Shown here one piece after another: positions 35,951 to 45,109 of a stretch of 64,000 bases of DNA. The position numbers and the translations under genes are program-made. This DNA is from Cyanobium sp. WAJ14-Wanaka (GTDB lineage: Bacteria; Cyanobacteriota; Cyanobacteriia; PCC-6307; Cyanobiaceae): positions 558,001 to 622,000 of the forward strand of contig NZ_JAGQAZ010000001.1 of NCBI RefSeq assembly GCF_024345375.1, given 5' to 3'. Below the pieces are notes generated by a model that did no database searches, was not told where the DNA came from, and was given only the letters and a program-made list of their open reading frames with translations. Within the stretch, counting starts at the first letter, position 1; each line of letters begins with the position of its first letter.

Positions 35951-35976
35951 AGCCCCGGCGATCCCGGGGCTTTTTT
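35951..35976 (+). terminator. Rho-independent terminator of glnA
   Basis: AGCCCCGG, loop CGATC, CCGGGGCT (8-bp perfect stem), followed by a T-run. It is 30 bases after the glnA stop. Confidence 0.92.
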
Positions 35977-36018
35977 GTTGGAATGGGTGCACAGCAAACA
36001 GCTCCGCAAGACGACGCC

Positions 36019-37080
36019 ATGCCCGATCAGCTCACCAAGCTGGCTTACCAAACCATGCAGCAGGGCAAGAGCCTGCTGGGTTTGGCCCATAAGGAGGTGA
36101 GCACAAAGTTGATGGGGGTGCTTGCCCCCGAGGGCACTCCCAAAACGGTTCCGGCGCCCCCGGAGCTAATGGGCAGGCTCAAGGCTTCGATGGAAACGCT
36201 GCAGGAGCGCGATTGGCAGGAGGCTGAGCAGGGCCTCTATCCGACCTCCCTGCTCTTTGCTGCGCCGTGGCTGGATTGGGCCAGTCGCTACCCCCTGATC
36301 TGGCTGGACATGCCCAGCACCTGGAATCGCCGCAAGGAGCGAAATGTGCGTGACCTGCCAGATGATGTGGACCAGGGCGATTTTCCCGACTACTACCTAC
36401 AAAATTTCCATCACCAAACCGACGGCTACCTGAGCGACCACTCGGCAGCCCTCTACGACCTACAGGTCGAAATTCTTTTCAACGGCACCGCCGATCCGAT
36501 GCGGCGCCGGGTAATCGCCCCCCTGCTGCAGGGTCTCAAGGCCTTTGCTGATCGACCGGCCGGCCAGATTCGGGTCCTTGACGTGGCTACCGGTACCGGC
36601 CGCACCCTGAGGCAATTGAGGGGGGCCCTGCCCAAGGCCCAAATGGTCGGGCTGGATCTTTCAAGCGCCTATCTGAGGCAGGCCAACCGTTGGCTGAGCG
36701 AATTGCCCGGTGAACTACCCCAGCTTGTGCAGGGTAATGGCGAGGCCATGCCCTTCGCCGACGGCTCCTATCAGGCCATTACCTGCGTATTTCTGTTCCA
36801 CGAACTACCGGGCGAAGCCCGCCAAAACGTCCTCAACGACTGCTTCCGGCTGCTGGAGCCCGGGGGAGTGCTGGTATTGGCCGATTCAGTCCAGCTGGCC
36901 GATTCGCCCCAATTCAGCACGGTGATGGAAAACTTCAGGCGTGTCTTCCATGAGCCCTACTACCGCGACTACATCAGCGACCCGATTGACGATCGCCTTA
37001 AGCAGGCCGGATTCGAGGCTGTGGCGGGGGAATCCCACTTCATGACCCGCATCTGGACTGCCCGCAAACCGTCAAATTGA
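36019..37080 (+). CDS. Class I SAM-dependent methyltransferase
   Basis: 353-residue protein with an N-terminal helical region that mentions no known domain (MPDQLTKLAYQTMQQGKSLL, RYPLIWLDMPSTWNRRKERN). A Rossmann methyltransferase domain follows, from about residue 190: RVLDVATGTGRTLRQL (motif I), MVGLDLSSAYL, AMPFADGSYQAITCVF, LLEPGGVLVLADS. The substrate is unknown; the layout resembles lipid or quinone-type methyltransferases. ATG 36019 is preferred over 35983, which lies only 7 bases after the glnA terminator T-run. Confidence 0.85.
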   Translation: MPDQLTKLAYQTMQQGKSLLGLAHKEVSTKLMGVLAPEGTPKTVPAPPELMGRLKASMETLQERDWQEAEQGLYPTSLLFAAPWLDWASRYPLIWLDMPSTWNRRKERNVRDLPDDVDQGDFPDYYLQNFHHQTDGYLSDHSAALYDLQVEILFNGTADPMRRRVIAPLLQGLKAFADRPAGQIRVLDVATGTGRTLRQLRGALPKAQMVGLDLSSAYLRQANRWLSELPGELPQLVQGNGEAMPFADGSYQAITCVFLFHELPGEARQNVLNDCFRLLEPGGVLVLADSVQLADSPQFSTVMENFRRVFHEPYYRDYISDPIDDRLKQAGFEAVAGESHFMTRIWTARKPSN

Positions 37081-37084
37081 AGAC

Positions 37085-37360
37085 CTAGCGATTCAGCAAA
37101 AGGGCAACTAGGAAGCCGCCCGTGCCCCAGCGCAGCGAACGCCAGAACAAGGTCTCACCCTGGTTTGGGGGCACCAGTTCTAGCGGTAAGGGATCCAAAA
37201 GCCGCTGGGCCATGGCCAGTCTTTGGCGATGGCGGCGTTGGTTGGAGCCACTGCAGTTCTTTGCCAGGGCCGCCTGGGTCAGGAGCCCATCTAGGAGGTG
37301 GAAAAGCCGCACTGGTTGGCGCACAGACTGGCGCAGCGAATGCCTTACGGGTCTGACCAT
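37085..37360 (-). CDS. Unknown small protein with C-terminal hydrophobic segment
   Basis: Up to 91 residues. The N-terminal half is Arg/Gln-rich (HSLRQSVRQPVRLFHLLDGL), and the C-terminus is a short hydrophobic helix (RWGTGGFLVALLLNR) that may anchor it. An internal ATG (residue 50, MAQRLLDPLPLELVPPNQGE) could be the true start, giving about 42 residues. It is the last gene of a minus-strand run gun4 - rsbW - 97-aa unknown - this. No family is recognised. Confidence 0.5.
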   Translation of the reverse strand: MVRPVRHSLRQSVRQPVRLFHLLDGLLTQAALAKNCSGSNQRRHRQRLAMAQRLLDPLPLELVPPNQGETLFWRSLRWGTGGFLVALLLNR

Positions 37361-37410
37361 GACAACGCAATCGATCTACGGCCAGGATGGGGCCTGCCGA
37401 GTAGCTCCGT

Positions 37411-37704
37411 CTAGTGGCCCAAAGCCGACCCCATGCCTGCTGGCCCGAGGGCAGCCGCGAATTGGCCGAACAGTTGCAGCGCCAATTGGTAATCGGCGAG
37501 CGTGACTGGCACGCCCTCAAACACCAGCGCCCCCGCCGGGGGGCTGAGCAACTGGCTGCCGCCCTTGTACTGCTGCTGCATGGCGATGAACCTGGCCACA
37601 GCCGGCCCACCGAGGCCCGTGAGCGCGCCATTGCCTTGACCGAACATGCCCTGCAATGGCTTAGGGCGGAGGTTAGTGATCCCGGCTGCCCCAGCCACGG
37701 CCAT
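37411..37704 (-). CDS. Unknown 97-aa protein coupled to the RsbW-type kinase
   Basis: Gly/Ala/Gln-rich protein: the N-terminus resembles a weak signal or hydrophobic patch (MAVAGAAGITNL), followed by MFGQGNGALTGLGG and LVFEGVPVTLADYQLALQLF. The ATG overlaps the stop of the kinase gene by one base (TAATG), so its translation is likely coupled to it. There is no recognisable STAS, sigma or anti-sigma antagonist signature. Function is unknown. Confidence 0.65.
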   Translation of the reverse strand: MAVAGAAGITNLRPKPLQGMFGQGNGALTGLGGPAVARFIAMQQQYKGGSQLLSPPAGALVFEGVPVTLADYQLALQLFGQFAAALGPAGMGSALGH

Positions 37705-38111
37705 TAGCAGGGCCGCTCGCGCCTTACGGCCAACTGCACCCTGTTGCCCTGACGACTCCAGCGCACATCGTCAAAACAGTGGTGAATCAGAAAGAGGCCC
37801 CGGCCATGGGAGGCATCTAGCTGCCCACAAAGATCGGCCCTGCGGCAATGGGGGGGGATGCCTGGCCCCTCGTCCTGGACCTGCCAAACCAACCAATTGG
37901 TGGTTTCTGTGCGGCGAATCCGGACGGATTTTTCAGGATCATTGCCATTGCCATGGCGCACTGCATTGACGAGGGCCTCATGTAATCCCAAATGCAACTG
38001 GGCCTGCAGGTTGGGGCAAGGCACAGGGTTCAGGAGCAGCTCCACAAGGGTGCCCAGCTGAAGGGTGGATGGAGTTGTGAAATTCAACCAACGCAGCACC
38101 GTCTGCTCCAA
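37704..38111 (-). CDS. RsbW-type anti-sigma serine kinase (HATPase)
   Basis: 135-residue GHKL ATPase of the SpoIIAB/RsbW class. The N box is HEALVNAVRHGN, the G1 box DEGPGIP and the G2 box GRGLFLI. In partner-switching systems such kinases sequester a sigma factor or phosphorylate an anti-anti-sigma protein. Neither is encoded beside it, so its partner must be elsewhere or be the coupled 97-residue unknown. It is 20 bases downstream of the gun4-type gene on the same strand. Confidence 0.85.
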   Translation of the reverse strand: MEQTVLRWLNFTTPSTLQLGTLVELLLNPVPCPNLQAQLHLGLHEALVNAVRHGNGNDPEKSVRIRRTETTNWLVWQVQDEGPGIPPHCRRADLCGQLDASHGRGLFLIHHCFDDVRWSRQGNRVQLAVRRERPC

Positions 38112-38131
38112 GCTCTGGAGAGATCAAAACC

Positions 38132-38854
38132 CTAGGTCTTGATCCGCTGTTGCAAGGCGGGTTGCTGAAGCAGGGCATCCATGAGCCGAACGCCCCGCAA
38201 TTGGTTTACCAGGGGCATATGGCCCTCTGGGGCCCCAATTGACCAATCAAAACTGGCCGGATAGCGGGTCCAAATGCCCCCCTGCTTCCACCCAAGCTTG
38301 AGCCATAGGTCCTCCCAGCGGCCGTTACAGGCCCCCAGCAGACGCCCTTGAACGGAAAAACCAAATCGCCCCCTAGAGAAGCAAACCCAGAGACGATCAA
38401 GATTCTCCAGATCTGCCGCTCCCATGGCAGCCACCTCGCTGTAATAGACGTAGCCGCGCCTAACGGCTTCTCCACCAGCCAGCTCCCGCAGGATCGAGCT
38501 GGTGAGTCGGTCTGCCTCCTCCCACTGCTGCAAAACAAGGGCTTTTTGCAGGGGGGCGTAATCAATGCCCTGGGAGCTGGGGGTTGCCAGCCAGCCGGAG
38601 GGATATTGGCCAAAAAATTGATCTCGTTCGTACCCTGGCTCGGCCACCAGCCACTGGATCAATAGGCCGGCGGCCCAATCGTCGCCGGTGGCATCGAATT
38701 GATCGAGCTCGCCCGCCAGCAGTGGCTGCAGCTCAGGCAGCCTCTGCTCAAGCTGGGTAATCAGGGCACGCTTCTGGCGCTGGGAGGCTGCCCTAAAGGT
38801 GTCAAGCAGCGCTTCTGGGCTAGCTGTTGCCGTGACCTGGGGGCCAGAAAGCAT
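38132..38854 (-). CDS. gun4: GUN4-domain protein, Mg-chelatase regulator
   Basis: 240-residue protein. The N-terminal helical bundle (QRQKRALITQLEQRLPELQP) precedes a GUN4 porphyrin-binding domain starting GIDYAPLQKALVLQQWEEAD and containing LWVCFSRGRFGFSVQGRL and WKQGGIWTRYPASFDWS. GUN4 binds protoporphyrin IX and Mg-protoporphyrin and activates Mg-chelatase. Cyanobacteria often have several GUN4-domain proteins, and this one has the full N-terminal extension expected of the main gun4. It leads the minus-strand cluster with the RsbW-type kinase. Confidence 0.88.
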   Translation of the reverse strand: MLSGPQVTATASPEALLDTFRAASQRQKRALITQLEQRLPELQPLLAGELDQFDATGDDWAAGLLIQWLVAEPGYERDQFFGQYPSGWLATPSSQGIDYAPLQKALVLQQWEEADRLTSSILRELAGGEAVRRGYVYYSEVAAMGAADLENLDRLWVCFSRGRFGFSVQGRLLGACNGRWEDLWLKLGWKQGGIWTRYPASFDWSIGAPEGHMPLVNQLRGVRLMDALLQQPALQQRIKT

Positions 38855-38915
38855 GGGTACCGAAAGTGCTCGTGCCTCGTATGGCCCACTATGTCAGCAG
38901 AGATAGGGGCCCGTG

Positions 38916-39971
38916 ATGGAAGCCGACTGCCCGCGGTTGTCGGTCGAAAGTTTCCTCCAGGAACCTGGGCCGATCATTGATGTGCGCAGCCCAGGAGAAT
39001 TTGGCCAAGGCCACATTCCCGGGGCCCGCAACCTGGCGCTCTTCTCTGATGAGGAAAGGGCCCTGGTGGGCACCGCTTACAAGCAGCAGGGCCGAGCAGC
39101 GGCTGTGGGACTCGGGCTGGAGTTGGTGGGCCCGAAATTGGCCGAGCTCGGCAGAGCCCTTGCCGGCCATCAGTCTGACCCGGACCAAAGCCAGGAAGCC
39201 CTGCGGATCCACTGCTGGCGGGGTGGCATGCGATCAGCCAGCGTTGCCTGGCTGGCGGGGGTTGGGGACCAACCCTGCCTATTGCTTGAGGGGGGTTACA
39301 AGGCCTATCGACAATGGGTTTTGGCGAGCTTGGAGCAACCCAGGCGACTGCTTTTGCTCAGTGGCCGGACCGGCACGGGCAAAACCGATCTTCTATTGGC
39401 CCTGAGGGACCAGGGCCAGCAGGTGTTGGACCTCGAGGGACTGGCGAACCACCGCGGCAGCAGCTTTGGCGGGCTGGGTCAGGCGCCCCAGCCAAGCAAT
39501 GAGCACTTCGAAAACGAATTGGCCTCCGTGCTCGATGGCTGTCGAGATGACAGCTGGATCTGGGTTGAGGCGGAGAGCGCCCAGGTGGGGCGATGCCGGA
39601 TCCCAACCGCCATCTGGCGCCAAATGCAACAGGCCCCAACCATTGAAATCCAGCGGCCCATGGTCGAACGATTGGAGCGGCTAGTGGCCGTTTACGGCCC
39701 CCACGACCGGGGCGAACTTGCGGAGGCAACCGAGCGCATTTCCAGGCGCCTGGGCCCCCAGCGAACGGCCATCGCCCTTGGGGCCATCGCCACGGGCAAC
39801 CTGCAGGAAGCCTGTGGGCAGATGCTCGATTACTACGACCGCTGCTACGACCACGAACTGGCCCGCCGCCAGCAGCCGGCCCTGGCCAGCCTCGATCTGG
39901 CCGGTCTTGACGACCAAGAAGCTTCTAAACAACTACTGGCGCAGGCCCTTGTCGCAACCAGCCACCTTTAA
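38916..39971 (+). CDS. mnmH: tRNA 2-selenouridine synthase (MnmH/SelU) family
   Basis: 351-residue protein with an N-terminal rhodanese domain ([20 protein letters not shown], catalytic Cys in [10 protein letters not shown]) and a C-terminal P-loop domain ([17 protein letters not shown]), the MnmH architecture. MnmH replaces sulfur by selenium at the wobble 2-thiouridine through a geranylated intermediate. No selD is in the window. ATG 38916 is preceded in frame by GTG 38913. It is divergent from gun4. Confidence 0.92.
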   Translation: MEADCPRLSVESFLQEPGPIIDVRSPGEFGQGHIPGARNLALFSDEERALVGTAYKQQGRAAAVGLGLELVGPKLAELGRALAGHQSDPDQSQEALRIHCWRGGMRSASVAWLAGVGDQPCLLLEGGYKAYRQWVLASLEQPRRLLLLSGRTGTGKTDLLLALRDQGQQVLDLEGLANHRGSSFGGLGQAPQPSNEHFENELASVLDGCRDDSWIWVEAESAQVGRCRIPTAIWRQMQQAPTIEIQRPMVERLERLVAVYGPHDRGELAEATERISRRLGPQRTAIALGAIATGNLQEACGQMLDYYDRCYDHELARRQQPALASLDLAGLDDQEASKQLLAQALVATSHL

Positions 39972-39994
39972 GATCATTTTTTGATCCGGTTGCT

Positions 39995-40378
39995 ATGGGC
40001 GCTGCCATTCAGTTCTTCCAAGGGGTGGATGAACCGGTCGTGCCCGACATCCGCATGACCCGCTCGCGGGACGGCCGCACCGGCCAAGCGATCTTTGTTT
40101 TTGAGCAGCCTGAGGCCCTAGCCCCAGAAGCAATGGGGGATATCGGCGGCATGTACATGCTTGATGAGGAGGGCCAGATGGTGACGAGGGAGGTCAACGC
40201 CCGGTTTGTCAACGGCAAGGCTGCGGCCCTAGAGGCCACCTATACCTGGAAGACAAGCGCAGATTTCGAGCGCTTCATGCGTTTTGCCCAGCGCTACGCC
40301 GAAAGTCACGATCTCGGCTTCGCCGGCAAGGAGGAAGAGGCCGAACAGGAAGGGGGCCAGGAGCCCGAAGGGGACTGA
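39995..40378 (+). CDS. psb28: Photosystem II assembly protein Psb28
   Basis: 127-residue cytoplasm-side assembly factor that binds the CP47-containing PSII intermediate. It has the family pattern [43 protein letters not shown], and [24 protein letters not shown] (written here with a break). The C-terminal 25 residues are strongly acidic, longer than in many homologues. It is 24 bases after mnmH. Confidence 0.96.
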   Translation: MGAAIQFFQGVDEPVVPDIRMTRSRDGRTGQAIFVFEQPEALAPEAMGDIGGMYMLDEEGQMVTREVNARFVNGKAAALEATYTWKTSADFERFMRFAQRYAESHDLGFAGKEEEAEQEGGQEPEGD

Positions 40379-40382
40379 TCCT

Positions 40383-41471
40383 TTGAAATTCGGCCAATGG
40401 CTAGGGATTCTTGCCTTGGTGGCAGCCGCCACCTTGCTCTGGAGCCTGCGCCAAAGCCTGATCATCCTGTTTGCCGCCGTAGTGGTGGCCATAGCCCTTT
40501 GCACCCTGGTCAATTGGGTGCGCCAAAGGCTTGGCTGTGGCCGCCCAGTGGCCCTGGCCCTAGGGCTCGGACTGATCCTGCTGGCGGCATTGCTAATTGC
40601 CACGGTGGTGATCCCTCCTTTTGTGGGGGAATTCAGCCAACTCCTGGCCAAGCTGCCTGATGCCGCAGCCACCCTGGCGCAACTACTGCGCACCGGCCTA
40701 AGCAATGTCGGTCAGATGATCTATGGCCAGGGAGATGGAAATCTCAGCTGGCTTAGGGACCGGTTCGGCAATGTAGAGCTTGGCAAAATCAATTTCGGCG
40801 GCCAGGACGCTGGCCGAACCAATTGGCTGGCCAGCCTGATGGGTCTCCTGGGCCTGGCAAGTGGCCTGGGTGGCGCCGTATTGCAAGGTCTGTTCGTGGC
40901 CGCGGTTGGCCTAATGGTCGCCATTCAGCCAACCCCCTATAGGGAGGTGGTCGTACTGCTGGCTCCATCCTTTTACCGACGCCGGCTGCGCCAGGTATTG
41001 ATCCTCTGCGGTGATGCCCTCAGTGCCTGGATGGTGGGGGTGCTGATCAGCTCCCTTTGCGTGGGCACGCTGGCGGCCATTGGCCTAAGCCTGCTGGGGG
41101 TGAAGCTGGTGGCAGCCAATGCCGTGCTGGCCGGCCTGCTCAACATCATTCCCAACATCGGCCCCACCCTGAGCACGGTCTTCCCCATGGCCGTCGCCCT
41201 GTTAGACGCGCCCTGGAAGTCGTTGGCCGTGTTGCTGCTTTACATAACCGTCCAAAACCTGGAGAGCTATGTAATTACCCCATCCGTGATGCACCACCAG
41301 TTGAGGTTGCTGCCGGGCCTAACCCTGGCTGCCCAACTGCTTTTCACCGTGATCTTTGGCCCCCTGGGTCTGTTGCTGGCCCTACCGATGGCCGTATGCC
41401 TGCAGGTGATTGTGCGGGAGGTGCTAATCCGTGATGTGCTGGATCCCTGGAAAAGGATGCGCCCGACATGA
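40383..41471 (+). CDS. AI-2E/PerM family permease, first copy
   Basis: 362-residue membrane protein with about seven to eight hydrophobic segments and a hydrophilic middle stretch (VELGKINFGGQDAGRTNWL). The family region GLLNIIPNIGPTLSTVFPM is followed by the C-terminal blocks ENLESY-like VQNLESYVITPSVM and GPLGLLLALPMAV. The family includes Na+/H+ antiporters and a proposed AI-2 exporter; the substrate is unknown. The start is TTG at 40383, just after the psb28 stop. It overlaps the second copy by ATGA. Confidence 0.88.
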   Translation: MKFGQWLGILALVAAATLLWSLRQSLIILFAAVVVAIALCTLVNWVRQRLGCGRPVALALGLGLILLAALLIATVVIPPFVGEFSQLLAKLPDAAATLAQLLRTGLSNVGQMIYGQGDGNLSWLRDRFGNVELGKINFGGQDAGRTNWLASLMGLLGLASGLGGAVLQGLFVAAVGLMVAIQPTPYREVVVLLAPSFYRRRLRQVLILCGDALSAWMVGVLISSLCVGTLAAIGLSLLGVKLVAANAVLAGLLNIIPNIGPTLSTVFPMAVALLDAPWKSLAVLLLYITVQNLESYVITPSVMHHQLRLLPGLTLAAQLLFTVIFGPLGLLLALPMAVCLQVIVREVLIRDVLDPWKRMRPT

Positions 41472-42469
41472 ACAACAGGGCTCTGCTTGGCCTGCTGGCG
41501 CTTGTGGTGCTGGGCCTGCTGGCCTGGGAACTGCGCTGGGTGCTGCTGGTTTTGTATGGGGCGGTGGTTCTTGCGGTGGCCCTGGATGTGCCAATCACCC
41601 TGTTGCGTCGAATCCTGCCCCTGAATCGACCGGCCGCCCTGGTAAGCGTGATCGTGGCGATCGTGGTTGTTGGGGGTTGGCTGGGACGGCTGCTAATTCC
41701 TGAGCTTCTCGATCAAATCAACCAGCTTTCGATCCTGATCCCGGTGCTGTCTCAGCGAATAGTGGCGATGGCCAGCCATGTGAACTGGCTGCCCTCAATA
41801 GAAAACCAGTTGCTTCAACCCGGACTACTGGAAAAATTACAGCCGGTGGGCAGCCAGCTGCTGGGCCTGGCGGGCGGGGCCGCAAACACAAGCATTCAGT
41901 TGCTATTGATGGTCTTACTTGCCCTGCTGTTGGCATTAGATCCTCGCAATCATCAAAACCTCCTAATTGCGATCACCCCAAAGCTCTGGAGATATAAGAC
42001 CAAGGAAGTGCTTGGGGAGTGCCGCGTAGCCCTGGGTGGCTGGCTAGCCGGCATGACAATTTCGGCGGCAAGCGTCTTCCTACTTACCTGGGCAGGCCTG
42101 TCGCTTTTAAAGATACCCCTGGCCCTACTGAGCGCCTTGGCCTGTGGTCTGCTCACCTTTGTGCCCACCATTGGCCCTACGGTGGCCACCTTGCTACCCC
42201 TTGCGGTGGCTCTGCTGGTATCACCAACAGCCCTAGTTCAGGTATTGATTCTAAGGCTGATCATTCAGAATGTTGAAGCATTCCTAATCACGCCAATACT
42301 GCTAAGCCGCACGGTTAACCTGCTGCCCACTGTTGCCCTGATGGCCCAGTTGTGCCTAGGGGCCCTACTGGGGCTGCCGGGGGTGCTGCTTGCCCTGCCC
42401 CTGGTAGTTGTCTTACAGGTAATATGCGAAGAAGTGATCGTCAAGGAGCTAATGGATCGCTGGGCCTGA
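41468..42469 (+). CDS. AI-2E/PerM family permease, second copy
   Basis: 333-residue paralogue of the preceding gene. It has the equivalent segment ALACGLLTFVPTIGPTVATL and the C-terminal IIQNVEAFLITPILLSRTVN. It lacks the long hydrophilic insert. The ATG overlaps the previous stop (ATGA), so the two may form a heteromer; this is inference. Identity between the copies is modest by eye, so the duplication is old. Confidence 0.88.
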   Translation: MNNRALLGLLALVVLGLLAWELRWVLLVLYGAVVLAVALDVPITLLRRILPLNRPAALVSVIVAIVVVGGWLGRLLIPELLDQINQLSILIPVLSQRIVAMASHVNWLPSIENQLLQPGLLEKLQPVGSQLLGLAGGAANTSIQLLLMVLLALLLALDPRNHQNLLIAITPKLWRYKTKEVLGECRVALGGWLAGMTISAASVFLLTWAGLSLLKIPLALLSALACGLLTFVPTIGPTVATLLPLAVALLVSPTALVQVLILRLIIQNVEAFLITPILLSRTVNLLPTVALMAQLCLGALLGLPGVLLALPLVVVLQVICEEVIVKELMDRWA

Positions 42470-42473
42470 TCAA

Positions 42474-42659
42474 CTAGCGATATCGACGTATTAACGACGG
42501 CATTAACACCAGCACAGCAATGGCCAAAGGATGGGTTGCAATTCCCGTTGCCAAGCTAGTAAATGTGAAGTGATCTAGTAGCAGCACCAACTCGACTCGT
42601 AAATCAAGAATTGCCAGAACCGCCAAAAAAAATGGCAGCCAGCGAAGTGGCTGATTCAA
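42474..42659 (-). CDS. Small membrane protein coupled to secF
   Basis: 61-residue protein with two hydrophobic helices (PFFLAVLAILDLRVELVLLL and THPLAIAVLVLMPSLI), ending in RRYR. The TTG start overlaps the secF stop by TTGA, implying coupled translation. The topology and position are suggestive of a Sec-associated or general small membrane protein, but no family is recognised. Confidence 0.65.
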   Translation of the reverse strand: MNQPLRWLPFFLAVLAILDLRVELVLLLDHFTFTSLATGIATHPLAIAVLVLMPSLIRRYR

Positions 42660-43633
42660 TTGCGGGGCCTAGAAAGCACTGGCAAAAGTGTGGGGGCAAC
42701 ACCGATACTTGACCAACTGCCCACGGCAATACCTATGGTCAGCGCCACCGCAAACCAGAAGAGACTAGCGCCGCCAAATAATATCAAGCCCAGCAGGGGT
42801 AAAATGGTGGTCAGAGATGTGTACAAGGATCTGGTGAGGGTTGCATCAACAGCCACATCCACCTGTTCAACTAGCGGCAAATCGGCAAGGGTTGTGCGCT
42901 GTTCACGGATCCGGTCAAAAACCACAACTGTGTCAGTTACCGAATAGCCAGCAACCGTAATTAGGGAAACGGCAAAAAGGGAATCCACTTCCACACCGGC
43001 TAATAAGCCAAGCCAGGCAAAGGCTCCACAGGTAAGCAAAACATCGTGGCCAAGGGTGAAAAGGGCCAGGAAGGCAAAGACACCGTTGTAGCGAAAAGTG
43101 ATATAAACGGCGATGGCGGCAAAGCTCACCAAAAGGGAAAGAACGCTGCCCTGCAGTAATTGTTGGCCAAGGGTTGGCCCGATCGTGTCCACAGAAATGC
43201 CATTTGGATCAAGGGGACCCACAATTTTTGGCATCTGCTGCACCAGGGCTGCCGTCTGGATGGGGCCCAGATCCTGGAGCCTCATGACTAGGGAGTGGCC
43301 CTGATCAAGTACCTGAACCACCGCATTGGCCAGGTTTGGGGCCGGCTGGCCGTCCTGGGCGGGCAGGCTCAACTGGGCAAGGGCCGCCTGGATCTCAGGG
43401 GCACTGATCCCAGAGCAGGCTTGCTGGTCACAGACCCGTTCCAGCTGGATCTGGGTGCCGCCGGTGAAATCAAGGCCAGGCTTGAGGGGCGCCTGAATAG
43501 ATGGGTTTAACCAGCAGAGGACCAGGCCGACCACACTCAAAATGGCGGCCACACCGGAACCCCACCAGGCCGTATGCCGGTGGCGACTGATCCGAAAACG
43601 GGGCTGAGAAGGGGTGGAAGCTGAAGAAATCAT
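42656..43633 (-). CDS. secF: Protein translocase subunit SecF
   Basis: 325-residue proton-driven Sec accessory membrane protein. It shows the N-terminal helix, the periplasmic P1 region (GLDFTGGTQIQL), and the five C-terminal helices with VAGYSVTDTVVVFDRIRE and TTILPLLGLILFGGASLFWF. Overlap with secD is ATGA, in the usual secD-secF order. Confidence 0.96.
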   Translation of the reverse strand: MISSASTPSQPRFRISRHRHTAWWGSGVAAILSVVGLVLCWLNPSIQAPLKPGLDFTGGTQIQLERVCDQQACSGISAPEIQAALAQLSLPAQDGQPAPNLANAVVQVLDQGHSLVMRLQDLGPIQTAALVQQMPKIVGPLDPNGISVDTIGPTLGQQLLQGSVLSLLVSFAAIAVYITFRYNGVFAFLALFTLGHDVLLTCGAFAWLGLLAGVEVDSLFAVSLITVAGYSVTDTVVVFDRIREQRTTLADLPLVEQVDVAVDATLTRSLYTSLTTILPLLGLILFGGASLFWFAVALTIGIAVGSWSSIGVAPTLLPVLSRPRN

Positions 43634-45108
43634 CCGGCTGCTTTGACGGGCAATTGGTTGGCGGGTAGGAAATAGTTGGGCTGGCGCAAAGCGCCGTAGC
43701 TGAGCAACAGTCGCAGGATTGTGCGGGTGCAGGTGAGGGCGGTGAACAGGCTCAGCAGCAGACCGATTGCCAGGGTTACGGCAAAGCCCTTAACCAGGCC
43801 AGTGCCCAGGGCAAATAGGGCCACGCAGCTGATCAGGCCCGTCACATGGCCATCAATGATCGAAGAGAAGGCCAGGGAAAAGCCGGTGTCCATTGAGCGA
43901 ATCAGGGTGTTGCCCGAGCGCAATTCCTCCTTGACCCGCTCAAAGATCAAAACATTCGCATCCACTGCCATGCCGATTGAGAGGATGAATCCCGCGATCC
44001 CCGGCAGGGTGAGGGTGACTGGAATCAGTGAGTAGATGGCCAGGTTGAACAGGGCGTAGAGGCTCAAGGCGATCACCGCCACCACCCCAGGCAGGCGGTA
44101 CACAACCACCATGAACAGGGCCACTAGGGCCAAGCCAGAAAGGGCCGCCACCAGGCTGCGGCGCACGTTTTCAGTGCCCAGGGTTGCCCCAATGGTGCGC
44201 TGTTCGATCACCCGCACCGGTAGGGGCAAGGAGCCACCCTTGAGCTGAACCTCCAGATCCCGGGCCTCCTCTGAGCTGAAATTGCCCGTAATGCTGGCGG
44301 CACCTCCGGTAATTCCTGCCACCTGGAATTGGGGCCCCACGCTGGCCTCACTGATTGAGCGTCCATCCAAAACGATGCCGAGCAAACGGTTGCTACCGGC
44401 AATCGACTTAGTTAGTTCTGCGAACTTTTCGCCGCCCTCACGGTTGAAAGTCAGGGTCACATCCCAGCCGTTGCCAGTTTGCTGCTGCTGCCGGCCCGCA
44501 CCCACCAAATCCTTGCCGGTGAGCTGGGAGGGCTCATAGAGGCCAACGATCTTAGTGTTAACCGTTGCCAGCAACAGCTCCAGTTGATCGGTTTCACTGC
44601 TGCCTGGGGGCACGGCAATGCCCAGGGCCTTCAGGGCGTCCGCCAGTTCCTCTGCCTTGATTTTCGTGTCGGGCGATGGATCTTCACTGGCCACCTTGAT
44701 CCGGGCAGCAGTGGCCTGGCGCTTGAGTTTCAACAGGCCCTGCATTTCCGCATCGGTGCCAGCTTTTTGGGCCCGAAATTCAAGTAGGGCAGTGGTGCCA
44801 AGCACCTTGGCAGCCCTACTGGGGTCCTGCTCGCCTGGCAGTTGCAGGATCAGCTGGTCATTGCCAACGGTTTGCAGAGTTGATTCGGATACCCCGAGTC
44901 CATTAATGCGCCGATCCAAAACCTCCTTTACGGATTCCAGCTGTTCCTTTTCCACCTTCTTGATCGCCCCACTGGGGAGCACCTGGAGGGTGAGCTGGCT
45001 TCCACCTTGGAGATCCAGGCCCAAGGGCGGCGGCACATTTAGGACCAGGGCTCCTGCCGCAATCGCCAGGGCCAAAATCAGGGCAAACCACCCCTGCTGA
45101 CGTGCCAT
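43630..45108 (-). CDS. secD: Protein translocase subunit SecD
   Basis: 492-residue partner of SecF. It has the N-terminal helix, LGLDLQGGSQLTLQV, DRRINGLGVSES, and the proton-pathway helices with GIAGFILSIGMAVDANVLIF and FSSIIDGHVTGLISC. It lies two bases downstream of the pdhB stop on the same strand, so the operon is probably pdhB-secD-secF-small membrane protein. Confidence 0.97.
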   Translation of the reverse strand: MARQQGWFALILALAIAAGALVLNVPPPLGLDLQGGSQLTLQVLPSGAIKKVEKEQLESVKEVLDRRINGLGVSESTLQTVGNDQLILQLPGEQDPSRAAKVLGTTALLEFRAQKAGTDAEMQGLLKLKRQATAARIKVASEDPSPDTKIKAEELADALKALGIAVPPGSSETDQLELLLATVNTKIVGLYEPSQLTGKDLVGAGRQQQQTGNGWDVTLTFNREGGEKFAELTKSIAGSNRLLGIVLDGRSISEASVGPQFQVAGITGGAASITGNFSSEEARDLEVQLKGGSLPLPVRVIEQRTIGATLGTENVRRSLVAALSGLALVALFMVVVYRLPGVVAVIALSLYALFNLAIYSLIPVTLTLPGIAGFILSIGMAVDANVLIFERVKEELRSGNTLIRSMDTGFSLAFSSIIDGHVTGLISCVALFALGTGLVKGFAVTLAIGLLLSLFTALTCTRTILRLLLSYGALRQPNYFLPANQLPVKAAG

Positions 45109-45109
45109 C

